Assembly: GCA_025210485.1 (NCBI GenBank)
Contig: JAOARN010000129.1
Span: 1 to 63,407 of the forward strand
Direction: 5' to 3'
From: Marinifilaceae bacterium
GTDB taxonomy: Bacteria; Bacteroidota; Bacteroidia; Bacteroidales; Marinifilaceae
DNA: 63,407 nt
Part shown: one piece after another, positions 17,740 through 28,000 of the stretch
How the letters are laid out: each line of letters starts with the position of its first letter
Position numbering within the stretch: position 1 is the first letter of the stretch
Notes under the pieces: model-generated
What the model saw: only the letters and a program-made list of their open reading frames with translations
Told to the model about the DNA's origin: nothing
Database searches by the model: none
Made by a program: the position numbers and the translations under genes

Positions 17740-18201
17740 ATGAAAAGATTTTTAGTACTGCTTATTCTATGCTGTATATACAATATAAATGACGCATCAG
17801 CTCAATGTAACGAGTATACAAAAAAAGTTTGGGTACCCCTACTTTCTCCTTATACTCATAATCAACAGCTCAACACCACAGTACTTTCTGAAGGAGAATC
17901 TGCTGATTTGCATACGAGTTTTTCGAAGGATCAAGAATACAGAATATTGGTAAAGGGAGAAGATAATCTAGGAAAACTCGAATTCCAACTGTTGGATACA
18001 GAATACAATATTCTATATACTAACAAACAGGACAAATATAAAAGTCATTGGGATTTTATGGTTGAAAACTCTGATAATTTTATTATTCGAGTTATAGTGA
18101 AGGGAGATGACAACAAGGACACTGTTGAAAGTGGATGTGTGGCAATATTAATCGGATTTAGAGCCTTTGGATCAAGCACAACTAAGAAGACAAAAAAATA
18201 A
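17740..18201 (+). CDS. Small exported protein of unknown function
   Basis: 153 residues. A signal peptide (1-21, ending ASA) is followed by a beta-rich body of about 120 residues: YRILVKGEDNLGKLEFQLLD, then NFIIRVIVKGDD. This layout resembles a small jelly-roll or PPC-like domain. Cysteines near both ends of the mature protein (C23 and C138) could form a disulfide. It ends in a basic TTKKTKK tail. No family recognised. Located 100 bases downstream of another exported unknown; convergent with yidD with only 17 bases between the stops. Confidence 0.78.
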   Translation: MKRFLVLLILCCIYNINDASAQCNEYTKKVWVPLLSPYTHNQQLNTTVLSEGESADLHTSFSKDQEYRILVKGEDNLGKLEFQLLDTEYNILYTNKQDKYKSHWDFMVENSDNFIIRVIVKGDDNKDTVESGCVAILIGFRAFGSSTTKKTKK

Positions 18202-18218
18202 ATTTAAAACTTATCTAT

Positions 18219-18464
18219 TCATGGAACGGGGTCATGCCCATGACCTCCCCATGGGTGACAAGATAATATCCTTTTTATACCCAAGTATCCTCCTTTAAAA
18301 ATCCCATGTTTTCGAAGAGCTTGAATAAAATAAGCTGAACAGCTTGGAGTATATCTACACGCAGAAGGTGTATAAGGTGAAATAAAATATTGATAAAATT
18401 TTATTGGTAGAATTAACAGAAACACCAATATTCTCGATAGTACTTTTGATATTTTACTTAACAT
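18219..18464 (-). CDS. yidD: Membrane protein insertion efficiency factor YidD
   Basis: 81 residues. An amphipathic/hydrophobic N-terminus (about 8-30) precedes the family core [21 protein letters not shown] and [17 protein letters not shown]. YidD is a small membrane-associated protein that aids YidC-dependent insertion of inner-membrane proteins. Its start overlaps the end of rnpA by 11 bases, the usual rnpA-yidD arrangement, so the pair is co-transcribed and probably translationally coupled. Confidence 0.95.
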   Translation of the reverse strand: MLSKISKVLSRILVFLLILPIKFYQYFISPYTPSACRYTPSCSAYFIQALRKHGIFKGGYLGIKRILSCHPWGGHGHDPVP

Positions 18465-18855
18465 CTTTTTCTGCTAAAATAACACTAGTCAGCCTCTTTA
18501 GACTAGAATACATCTTATTTTCTAAATATTGATAATCGGGAGTTTCTTTTCCAATATAAATGATAAATAATTGGATGTTTGCATTTACATCATTCAACTT
18601 GGAATACAAATTTTTATGCTTATGGTATCGATACACCTCTCTAATTAAGCGTTTTATTTTATTCCTATCAACAGCTAATTTAAAGTTACGCTTAGGAACA
18701 ACTATACCAACCTGAGCCTCATGTTTTATTTCTGAGTATGCATAGTCCCAAACTAGTTTGAATGGATATTTAACAAAGCTATTCCCTTCTTCAAAAAGCC
18801 TCTCTATATCTTTCTTGGATACTAATCTTTCATCTTTGCTAAACTTTCTTCTCAT
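18454..18855 (-). CDS. rnpA: Ribonuclease P protein component
   Basis: 133 residues, small and basic. The RNR signature is in [15 protein letters not shown] (about 64-78), and [17 protein letters not shown] marks the N-terminus. It binds the RNase P RNA and helps process the 5' ends of precursor tRNAs. rpmH, its neighbour in many bacteria, is not here, as is common in Bacteroidota. It lies downstream of the hemD terminator and so must have its own promoter within about 70 bases. Confidence 0.95.
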   Translation of the reverse strand: MRRKFSKDERLVSKKDIERLFEEGNSFVKYPFKLVWDYAYSEIKHEAQVGIVVPKRNFKLAVDRNKIKRLIREVYRYHKHKNLYSKLNDVNANIQLFIIYIGKETPDYQYLENKMYSSLKRLTSVILAEKDVK

Positions 18856-18924
18856 ACCCTTAATTAAACAAAATAGGATTATATAGTCTGGGGTTAAATA
18901 TAATTGACAGTCGAATTTATCAAA

Positions 18925-18965
18925 AAATTTTAGAGGAGATAAAAAATATATCTCCTCTAAAATTT
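18925..18965 (-). terminator. Strong terminator after hemD
   Basis: AAATTTTAGAGGAGATA (18925-18941) pairs perfectly with TATCTCCTCTAAAATTT (18949-18965), a 17-bp stem and 7-base loop that overlaps the hemD stop codon. TTTT follows on the minus strand. Confidence 0.9.
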
Positions 18966-19716
18966 ATTTGTTTTCCTTATTGTACTTCTTAATAAACTGA
19001 TCTAAGGCCATAGTCATTGATGGTGCTTTAGGCATTGGAGCTTGTACGTCCAATCTTAAATTTGCATCAGCAACTGCCTTCGATGTGGTTGGTCCAAACG
19101 CTGCGATAATTGTATCGTTTTGTTCAAAGTCAGGGAAGTTTTGTAACAATGATGTAATCCCCGAAGGACTAAAGAATGCTAATATATCATAATTAACATC
19201 TGCCAAATCAGATAAATCACTACTCACAGTTCTGTACAGAATTGCTTTCGCAAATTTAATTTTATTTTTTACCAGAAGATCAGGAATAGATTGTTTATGA
19301 ATATCAGAAAGAGGAACTAAGAATTTCTCAGTCTTATGTTTCAATATAATCTTCATAAGATCCTCGAAAGTCCTTTCTCCAAAAAAGATCTTTCTTTTTC
19401 TATAAACAATGTACTTCTGCAAGTAAAATGCTGTTGATTCTGAAATACAGAAATATTTCATATCATCAGGCACAGTAATACGTAATTCTTGACAAATTCT
19501 AAAATAATGATCGATAGCCGTTCTACTAGTAAAAATAACAGCCGAATAATCTAATACATTTATTCTTTCCTGTCTAAAATCCTTTGCAGAAACTCCTTCT
19601 ACTTGTATAAATGGTCGAAAATCAATCTTAAGATTGTGCTTTTCAGCCAAGTCAAAATAGGGAGATTTTTCTGTTTGCGGCTTAGGTTGTGAAACCAAAA
19701 TAGTTTTGATTTTCAA
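18964..19716 (-). CDS. hemD: Uroporphyrinogen-III synthase (HemD family)
   Basis: 250 residues, cytoplasmic. Two Rossmann-like lobes are linked by strands: N-terminal TILVSQPKP, VIFTSRTAIDHYF (about 60-72), then FLVPLSDIHKQSIPDLL, DILAFFSPSGITSLL and IIAAFGPTTSKAVADANL. The enzyme closes and inverts hydroxymethylbilane to uroporphyrinogen III for heme and siroheme. The sequence is divergent, as is usual for HemD. It is preceded 17 bases upstream by DUF4271, an arrangement I recall as common in Bacteroidota; the two probably form one transcript. Confidence 0.88.
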   Translation of the reverse strand: MKIKTILVSQPKPQTEKSPYFDLAEKHNLKIDFRPFIQVEGVSAKDFRQERINVLDYSAVIFTSRTAIDHYFRICQELRITVPDDMKYFCISESTAFYLQKYIVYRKRKIFFGERTFEDLMKIILKHKTEKFLVPLSDIHKQSIPDLLVKNKIKFAKAILYRTVSSDLSDLADVNYDILAFFSPSGITSLLQNFPDFEQNDTIIAAFGPTTSKAVADANLRLDVQAPMPKAPSMTMALDQFIKKYNKENK

Positions 19717-19733
19717 GATTCTAAAGCTTTAGT

Positions 19734-20396
19734 TCAACAAATCAATATACCTTCTTGCCAGAACGAGATGAACAGTTTGTATATCATCAGCAAGGGCAAA
19801 ATTTCCAGTCCACAAAGGTACAAAATCATATAAAATATTGAAACATGTTTTGCAAATAATATTTTTATTCCTCTTATTATTCGAAAAATATACATAAACG
19901 AACTTAAAACTAAGCCTAAATACAATAATATTGTTGACCAAAATTCAGGAACATACGGAATAACAACTACTATTGGTAATATGAATATTGCAAGATTCTT
20001 TAGGTATAAAAAAACATTAAATAAATATTCTTTACTTTCTTGCGATCCTCCAAAAACATATCCTATAAATCGAAAGACAATATATTTCAGTAAAAACCAA
20101 GAAAATAAATAAATTATGCAATTTGCTAATACCAATAAAAATTTTAAATCTAAGGATTCGAGATAAAATTTTAATGAATATGAAATAAATATACCAATCA
20201 CCAATAAAGCGAAAGAACCGAAGAAAATACTACCTCGGATATTTCGCATGTTTTTTTCAAGATATAATTTATTTGCAGAATGATAATTTAAAACTGTCGA
20301 CAATAACCTTAGATAATATCTTGGATATGAATATTTTGATATAGTATATAAACTTATACTTAATATTAATAATATTGTTATTACATCTCTTTCCAT
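19734..20396 (-). CDS. DUF4271 membrane protein
   Basis: 220 residues with about five or six hydrophobic helices, an inner-membrane protein. It contains family-like segments FWLLKYIVFRFIGYVFGG and NVFLYLKNLAIFILPIVVV. DUF4271 is restricted to Bacteroidota and typically sits next to hemD; its function is unknown. The stop lies 17 bases before the hemD start. Confidence 0.85.
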   Translation of the reverse strand: MERDVITILLILSISLYTISKYSYPRYYLRLLSTVLNYHSANKLYLEKNMRNIRGSIFFGSFALLVIGIFISYSLKFYLESLDLKFLLVLANCIIYLFSWFLLKYIVFRFIGYVFGGSQESKEYLFNVFLYLKNLAIFILPIVVVIPYVPEFWSTILLYLGLVLSSFMYIFRIIRGIKILFAKHVSIFYMILYLCGLEILPLLMIYKLFISFWQEGILIC

Positions 20397-20449
20397 ATCA
20401 CAAAATTAAAGTTAATATAAGATATTATCAATATTAATATTCGACTTTA

Positions 20450-21721
20450 TTAATTTGATTTTAATTTATTTAAATCGTTGCCAGAAAGATTCTGATAAAC
20501 TTGCAATCCAAATTCAGGCAATACGGCAAAAATATGATCGAAGATATCAGATTGTATTGATTCGTAAACTGCCCACTCTTGTCTATTTGAAAAGACATAA
20601 ATCTCTATAGGTAATCCATCCGCAGTAGATTGTAACTGCCTTACAAGAAAAGTCATGCTATTACTAATACACGGATGTGACTTAAGATAGGATTCTAAGT
20701 ATCTTCGAAATACTCCAATATTAGTTTGTCTATATAAAGCGACATTCTTTAAACCCTGTTTTTGATTTTCTTTTTCTATTTCTTCTTGTTTCGTATTTAT
20801 ATAATCAGAAATCAAATCGAACTTCTTAAATCTTTCTAAATCTGAATCAGTACAAAATCTTATTGAACTCGTATCTATATTGATATGACGCTTTATTCTT
20901 CGTCCTCCCGATTCTTCCATACCCTTCCAATTTACAAAGGAATCTGAAACTAATGAATAAATAGGTAGTGAACTTATTGTCTTATCCCAATTTTGAACTG
21001 TAACAGTTGTCAGATTTATATCTGTTACAGTACCATCCGCCTTGTACTTGGGTACGGTAATCCAATCACCTGTATTCACCATCTTATTTGCTGACAACTG
21101 AATACTAGCTGTAAAACCTAAAATCGAATCTTTAAAAATTAATAGCAATACCGCAGCCATAGCAGTTAGACCAGTCAATATATCCGAAATTTCTCTTTTA
21201 AACAGCATTCCATATATGATAATGATACCAAAGACAGCTGCGAATATCTTCACTATTTGAAGATAACTTTTTATATTTAAATCTTTACCATAAGGCAATT
21301 GTATGAATACATCATTAACAACATCTAATACCGATGATAAAAGCAGATACATTTGAATAATAAGGTAAATCATTGATCCATGCCTCACTATTTGCTCTAT
21401 GATTTCAAGCTTTAAAATTACCGCTCCATAGTATAGAATTAAAGTTGGAAAAATATGTGCTAACCGGGAAAAAACTCTCTTCTTGTAAAGCATATCATCC
21501 CACATGGTCTTTGATCTAAGCACGATTTTCCGCACTACTGATCTAATTATCTTTCTTACTATCGTGTAAACTATCCAGGCTATCAATAATAAGCCAGCTA
21601 AATAAACTGCCGATTGTATAAATTCGGCTAATTTTGGCAGAAAACCAAATCTCAACAAAAAGCTGATAAACTCTTCCTGATACAAACTAATACTTAAGAA
21701 ATACATATCTATTATTTTCAA
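20450..21721 (-). CDS. Mechanosensitive ion channel, MscS/YbdG type
   Basis: 423 residues. Several membrane helices lie in the first 190 residues, the pore-lining helix is around TGLTAMAAVLLLIFKDSILGF, and an MscS beta domain follows (GDWITVPKYKADGTVTDINLTTVTVQNWD). The segment ESGGRRIKRHINID and the longer loop before it place it near YbdG/MscM rather than canonical MscS. It would open under hypo-osmotic shock and release solutes. Transcribed alone, after meaB and its terminator; a weak hairpin (TAGAGATA 21750-21757 / TATCTCTA 21768-21775) lies in its leader. Confidence 0.9.
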   Translation of the reverse strand: MKIIDMYFLSISLYQEEFISFLLRFGFLPKLAEFIQSAVYLAGLLLIAWIVYTIVRKIIRSVVRKIVLRSKTMWDDMLYKKRVFSRLAHIFPTLILYYGAVILKLEIIEQIVRHGSMIYLIIQMYLLLSSVLDVVNDVFIQLPYGKDLNIKSYLQIVKIFAAVFGIIIIYGMLFKREISDILTGLTAMAAVLLLIFKDSILGFTASIQLSANKMVNTGDWITVPKYKADGTVTDINLTTVTVQNWDKTISSLPIYSLVSDSFVNWKGMEESGGRRIKRHINIDTSSIRFCTDSDLERFKKFDLISDYINTKQEEIEKENQKQGLKNVALYRQTNIGVFRRYLESYLKSHPCISNSMTFLVRQLQSTADGLPIEIYVFSNRQEWAVYESIQSDIFDHIFAVLPEFGLQVYQNLSGNDLNKLKSN

Positions 21722-21875
21722 TTTTACATTCCATGAATTTACATAAAAATAGAGATAAATTTTAATCTATCTCTAAACTTTATATGTAAAGTGGTATTTA
21801 TCAGCCTTATTTTTTTTCAGCACTAATCATAAATGACTATGTCTTTTTTAGAGAAATTATACTTATTTCTTTTAT

Positions 21876-21906
21876 GAAAAAAATCCACCTTGGAATTAAG
21901 GTGGAT
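21876..21906 (-). terminator. Terminator of meaB
   Basis: ATCCACCTT (21883-21891) pairs with AAGGTGGAT (21898-21906), loop of six, and the minus strand continues into a run of T (complement of 21877-21882). Confidence 0.88.
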
Positions 21907-21920
21907 CTTTAATGTTTTTT

Positions 21921-23036
21921 TTATTTCATTTTGTCCTTATAGTAATGTTCTAATAACTCATAAGCTGCCACGAATGAACTCTTCTTATCATTTAAAACCA
22001 TATCTTCGTATTCTTCCATTTTTTCTTTTATATAATCATTCCTATAAAAGCTTGATTTCAAATTCTCTAATATAGTTTCATGCATCCAATACTTTGATTG
22101 TTCAACTCTTCGACCTTTAAAGTACCCATTTTCATCTGTCAATTTACAATAATCACTTATAGCTCCCCAAATATCCTCAAGGCCTTTCTTTTCAACAGCT
22201 GAGCAAGTAAACGCTTTTGGTGTCCAATCAGATTTTGGTTTTGGAAATAAATGAAGTGCATTTTGAAACTGCACTTTTGCCAACATTGCTCTTTCTACAT
22301 TATTGCCATCAGCTTTATTAATTGCTATTAAATCAGCCATTTCCATTATTCCTCGCTTTATACCCTGTAACTCATCCCCTGCACCTGATATTTTTATCAG
22401 CAAAAAGAAATCAACCATAGAATGTACAGCCGTTTCTGACTGACCCACTCCTACTGTCTCAATAACTATTGTATCAAAACCAGCAGCTTCACATAATAAC
22501 ATTGTCTCACGCGTTTTACGTGCAACTCCACCTAAAGAGCCAGCTGATGGCGAAGGCCTAATATAGGCATTATCATCTATTGATAACTCCTCCATTCTGG
22601 TTTTATCACCCAATATACTCCCTTTACTTCGTTCACTACTCGGGTCTATTGCCAAAACAGCTATTTTGTGTCCTTGAGCAGTCAGAAATTTTCCAAATGC
22701 CTCAATAAATGTACTTTTCCCAGCACCTGGCACACCTGTGATTCCAATCCTTCTTGATTTTCCCGAATATGGTAGACAGGCTTCTAATATTTTTTGTGCT
22801 TTTTCTTGATGTTCAAACTTAGAACTTTCGATCAAAGTAATCGCCTGACTTAATATGTTTATATCTCCCTTTAAAATACCATCAACATATTGTTCTACAG
22901 TCAATTTTTTCTTTTTTATTTTCCCTATTCGTTCTGCAAGATAAGGATTTATTGTAGGTGGCTGAGAAACACCATCATTTACCTGTAACCCTTTATATTC
23001 ATCATTGTTTTCGATATGCTTATTATCTTCTGCCAT
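21921..23036 (-). CDS. meaB: Methylmalonyl-CoA mutase-associated GTPase MeaB
   Basis: 371 residues. G3E-family P-loop GTPase: Walker A GVPGAGKST (101-109), LAIDPSSERSKGSILGDKTRM (switch region), ETVGVGQSE and the base-recognition NKAD. MeaB loads and protects adenosylcobalamin in methylmalonyl-CoA mutase, linking succinate and propionate metabolism. The mutase genes are not in the window although they often adjoin meaB. The gene has a perfect Shine-Dalgarno (AGGAGG, 7 bases before ATG), which is rare in this phylum. Confidence 0.95.
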   Translation of the reverse strand: MAEDNKHIENNDEYKGLQVNDGVSQPPTINPYLAERIGKIKKKKLTVEQYVDGILKGDINILSQAITLIESSKFEHQEKAQKILEACLPYSGKSRRIGITGVPGAGKSTFIEAFGKFLTAQGHKIAVLAIDPSSERSKGSILGDKTRMEELSIDDNAYIRPSPSAGSLGGVARKTRETMLLCEAAGFDTIVIETVGVGQSETAVHSMVDFFLLIKISGAGDELQGIKRGIMEMADLIAINKADGNNVERAMLAKVQFQNALHLFPKPKSDWTPKAFTCSAVEKKGLEDIWGAISDYCKLTDENGYFKGRRVEQSKYWMHETILENLKSSFYRNDYIKEKMEEYEDMVLNDKKSSFVAAYELLEHYYKDKMK

Positions 23037-23513
23037 AGTACTACCTCCTAAAATGATTAATAAATAATAGCTATCAAGAATGCTTTTTAAAAAAATACTT
23101 ACTACAAAAAAATATTTTAAACTTTAACTATAGCTCTAGAATAATTCAACTATGCTAAAAATGAAAATTAGTCAATAATATTGGAATTAATTTTATTTTG
23201 AAACCATTCGCAAATAAACATCAATGTCAATTATTCATTAATAAAAAAGGAGATGTTAATTTCAGGTCCAATGCTATTATAATCCAACACATATAGTTAA
23301 GCAGTATGCTCTTTACTCAAACATTCATAGTTATTAACTCAGATTTATTCTGATTCTTCAAATTTATTATTAAATAATATATTTTAAAATTATATGAGAT
23401 ATTGATTTTAGATTTAAAAACATATATAATATATGAACCATTTAATAAAGAATTAATCTGATTTAGTTAATTTTATTAGCCTATATTTTAACAAAAATAA
23501 GCCTATCATTATT
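23037..23513. other. Divergent intergenic region, meaB / DUF2891
   Basis: About 480 bases, AT-rich, no ORF above 20 codons with coding character and no clear promoter pair. Apart from the meaB Shine-Dalgarno I see nothing to annotate. Confidence 0.5.
23044..23049 (-). promoter_or_regulatory. Consensus Shine-Dalgarno AGGAGG before meaB
   Basis: The plus strand reads CCTCCT at 23044-23049, so the minus strand carries AGGAGG with 7 bases to the meaB ATG. It fixes the start codon. Bacteroidota mostly initiate without SD, so this stands out among the genes here. Confidence 0.8.
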
Positions 23514-24599
23514 ATGACTAAACTTTTTTATATCTCAGCCCTATTAATATTATTTACTGCCTGTAATAATCATAAAAATATTACATCCAAATTACCTAGC
23601 CCCAGTTTAAATCAAGAACAAGCAGCAAAAATAGCACTTCTACCTTTACATGGAATCTATACTGAATATCCTAATAAATTATCTCAAGTTTTGAGCTCAG
23701 CTTCCGAACTCAAATCTCCCAAAGAATTGCATCCTGCATTTTATGGATGTTTTGACTGGCATAGTGCAGTTCATGGACATTGGTCACTTGTTAAAATATT
23801 AAAACTATACCCGAATATTGAAATGCGAGAAAAAATAGAAAAGGCACTAACTGATCATATTTCAAAAGAAAACATAACCAAAGAACTAGAATATTTCAAA
23901 AAACCCCATGAAAAATCATTCGAACGAACCTATGGTTGGGCGTGGTTATTAAAACTTTCGGAAGAAATAAAGACTTGGGATGGCGAACTAGCACGAAAAC
24001 TAGAACAAAACCTAGCGCCTTTAACAGAATATATCGCTAAAAATTTTATCGAATTCTTACCTAAATTAAATTACCCCATAAGAGTAGGAACTCATACAAA
24101 TACGGCTTTTGCAATGTCCTTTGCATATGATTATTCAATATGCTTTAATGATAATGAACTTAAAAACATGATAGTGCAAAGAGCCGAATATTATTACTTA
24201 AATGACAAACATTCAATGCTTAGATGGGAACCAAATGGAACTGATTTCTTATCTCCTACTCTTCAAGAAATCAATCTAATGAGAAAGATATTACCTAAGC
24301 CTCAGTTTAAAAAATGGTTAATAAACTCTGAGCCAAGTCTAATTGATGAAGAATTTACATTAAGCCCTGCCATTGTTTCAGATAGAAACGATGGACATCT
24401 TGTGCATCTCGATGGATTAAACTTTAGCAGAGCATGGTGCTTGTATGGCATCGCACAAAGCATTCCTGAGTGTAACCATCTATATGATATAGCAGATAAA
24501 CATTTAAGATATTCAATAAACAATATATTTGGAGATAGTTACGAAGGCAGTCACTGGCTAGGAACATTTGCACTATACGCACTTACATCTAAAAAATAG
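23514..24599 (+). CDS. DUF2891 lipoprotein
   Basis: 361 residues. A short lipoprotein signal ends LFTAC17. The body matches the DUF2891 family: HPAFYGCFDWHSAVHGHW, ERTYGWAWLLKL, GTHTNTAFAMSFA, LDGLNFSRAW and GSHWLGTFA. The family has an alpha/alpha-barrel look with conserved His, Trp and Glu residues, suggestive of a glycan- or sugar-active protein, but no activity is established. The lipobox places this copy on the envelope. Transcribed alone; a hairpin without T-run follows. Confidence 0.88.
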   Translation: MTKLFYISALLILFTACNNHKNITSKLPSPSLNQEQAAKIALLPLHGIYTEYPNKLSQVLSSASELKSPKELHPAFYGCFDWHSAVHGHWSLVKILKLYPNIEMREKIEKALTDHISKENITKELEYFKKPHEKSFERTYGWAWLLKLSEEIKTWDGELARKLEQNLAPLTEYIAKNFIEFLPKLNYPIRVGTHTNTAFAMSFAYDYSICFNDNELKNMIVQRAEYYYLNDKHSMLRWEPNGTDFLSPTLQEINLMRKILPKPQFKKWLINSEPSLIDEEFTLSPAIVSDRNDGHLVHLDGLNFSRAWCLYGIAQSIPECNHLYDIADKHLRYSINNIFGDSYEGSHWLGTFALYALTSKK

Positions 24600-25016
24600 A
24601 TACATTAACAAATATCCAATACTTAGATTTTCAATTAATTAATATTAAAAACATAGATAATAAACTGATAGTATGGTATATAAAACTGCCATACTATAAG
24701 CCTTAATATGTAAACAACTGATAATATTAAACTTAACATCTAAAGCTATTGTATTATAAATATCTAAAACAATTAACATTATTAGAAAAATCACTTAGTA
24801 TACAAATGATAATAATTTTATAAAATATTATTTATTACCAAATTACTGACTATATAGGACAATGTTTATAATAAGAATTAACAAATAACAAAGTTCAAAA
24901 TTGATAATAGTTTCATTTAAATGAAAAGCTAAAGAATGAATAAATTGTTAGTTGCTTTAAATAAAGAAAGCTCTAATTCATTTTTGATTTATTTTCCATA
25001 GAAACATAATATTGTC
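24600..25016. other. Intergenic region before the giant gene, with an inverted repeat
   Basis: About 415 AT-rich bases without an ORF. TAGTATGG (24669-24676) and CCATACTA (24689-24696) form a perfect 8-bp inverted repeat without a following T-run; it may be a weak terminator of the DUF2891 gene or an operator. No clear promoter for the giant gene. Confidence 0.4.
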
Positions 25017-28000
25017 ATGAAAAACTTTTATCTACTCATTTTAATCTGTCTTTTAGGTTTCATACCAAATTCTTCCTTTTCGCAAGATGTAGGAACATCT
25101 CTAAAGTATGTTTTTTACAAAGGAAACACAAGATATCAAGTCATCGACTTTGAAAGATCCACTCAGATGAATGGCTTTCCAAATCTTGGTATTTACGACT
25201 CTAACTTGGAACATGAAGTAAATCAAAGTTCACGATTTCTATTTCCTAGCTCCACTTATAATATAACGCATTATTGTATAAATTATTATGACGATACATT
25301 TTATGTTATTGACGAAAGTTCAGGATTTATAAAAGGCATCAGTAGATTTAATAACTCAAGAGAAACTATAATAGGAAGCTCATCTTCTCCTTCAATATTT
25401 GATGTTATCTATCTTAGTAATACTGCTAATGGGAGTGATGGCAATACCTATGAATTTTGTTTAAACAAAATGGCTCTAAATCCTATTGACAACATTGCTT
25501 ATTTAATTGGTTATTGTTCTACTACACAAAAATATGTTTTACTAATTAATGATTTTAATACTGGTACAAATGTTAGTGCTACCAATCAAAATATAACGAT
25601 TTTAAATTCAACGGGAAACACAACTCCTCCAAATTTAAATTTGCAGGAATTCTATGGAATAATACTAAATGACAATAACCTTAGTTTAGATTTTGAAAAA
25701 ACAGGAGTTTGTTTTGATCAGATAAACAATATAATCTATGCATCCGTAGGTGGTAAAATTTACACCATCAACAATCTTTTTAATAAAGAAATAATTGGAG
25801 ACATACTATTAGATGAATATGTGGAAGAGGTTCAATCTAGTATAAATCAAATTGCAATAGCTACATACGATAAACAAATTCATAAAATATACGACCTTAG
25901 GATTGATTATATCACTCCATACAATTTCACGTATTATAACAATATGAATAACACAAATCTAATAACAAACAATACTATAAACTGCCCAGAATTAAAGAAA
26001 GAGTACTCTATTCATGATAACTTTAATTCCTTAGCCCCATATCATGTTAAATTATCAGAAGAATTTATTGACAAAGTAAAATTAGAAAGTTCATTAAATG
26101 AAGGAAGCAATATAGATATAACTCTTGAATATGACAATGTATACGCTAATAACAGTATTAATACCAATAGTACTTCTCATATTAGCCTATCTAGTGACAA
26201 TGTATCTGCTATAAATAATAATATAGATTTGCTTGAAGAAGCCTATTTCACAGTAAAGAATATATGTATTTTCCCTGAAGAGACTAGCTCTTATCAACCT
26301 ATGATTTATGCATGGGAAAATACTAACATAATAAGGAATAGTATCTGGAATAAAGATAATTTATTTTCTAATATTTATCCTGTATATAATTCTTTGTCTC
26401 TAGATAATAATATGGCAAAGTATAATACTACCTTTTCAGATACTTTACATAAACCATATATGGCAATTGTGTTAGGTAATGATAAAACTGTTAATCTTGA
26501 TTATTATTCTGAATATTTATTAACAAGCCATCACCATTCCAACTATAATAATACTACTGCTATTGCAACAAATAGAATTAATTATGAAACTAATGCTATA
26601 ACAGATAATTACGCAACAGAGTCTCAGTTGAGAGATATAAAATCAAGATTCGAACTCCAAATTTCTAATGTTTCCAAAGACAAAAGCCAACTCGGTGTAA
26701 TTGTAAATAGTACTAATATTTTCCCAGGAAATGAGATAGTTGTACCCTCTGGAGCCTCAGGCAATTATCCAATTACTATAAACCTAAGAAATAACATTTA
26801 TAATAGTATATTAATTAATTCCATAAGATTCGCTAATACTGAAATTAGTGTCGATTCCAATCCTATTGAAGGTGGATCAAATTTTACTTATTCAATCTCT
26901 TTTAATGACGCAAATGGCAATGACAATATTCAATTTCTTGAAATTGAATATACAGTTATAGGAATGAATAATATATTGCCTAGACCTATTAATTTTCATG
27001 AGCGATTTAATCAAACACAACTTTATATAGATTACTATATATTTAAACCACTTGATTTAACATATAATCGAACAGCAGAAATCTTATCCAAAAAATTGAT
27101 AAAATTTCCAGTAACATATCTTCCAGTAAGTAACACAGAAAGTGTAGTCAATAATATAACTCAGAAAACAAATAATGGGTTCTCTGTATCCTTTAATGTG
27201 GAAGCAACAGATTATACTATAAATAATAGAAAATGTGCCTTATATATACGTAAATACTCTGATAATTTTTTAGACTTCTTTTCTAAATACTATGAGACAC
27301 CAAATATCAGCGAATCCAGATTTGTTTTTCCTAGAAATAAACCTGAAAATCACCAAACTGATAATTGGCACCTATGTAATATTGAGAATCTAGACTCAGA
27401 GAAAATATTATCTGCAGGAAATCTAGATCCCAAAACCAAATATATTGCATATATAGCTGAACTACAGGAAGCAAACGGCTATTTTATAATATGTTCAAAG
27501 AAAAGAATAACTTTTACTACAGAAGATAATGACATTAAAATTAATGAACTTGAAAAACAGGTAGGTAATTCGTTTATTGAATTATTTAATACAACTAACA
27601 TAAAATCTCTCAATAATTTATATTTAGGATATGTTGATCCTTCATCTCTAAACTCTAATAATTTTTTTGCCAGTTCTCCTATTGAATTAGGTGCAATGAA
27701 TTTCATAAACAACTACCTTTTAATTGCAAAAAATGATTTCAACAATCCAGATATTATTAATTACGAGATAAATAACAATATTGCTGACCTATTTACAAAC
27801 TCGGAAAAGATAATCATCCTATTCACTGGTAACGGTAACCCAGGAATTATAAATAAAAGTCAAATTATTGATGCGGTAGTATACTTAGATGAAACATCAA
27901 CATCAAATAACAATTATCATTATATAGGTTTAAACTCAGATAATTTTCCTGAATATGAGGTAGAAAAAGGGTTGTCTATTCAAAGAAAATCAGATGGGTA

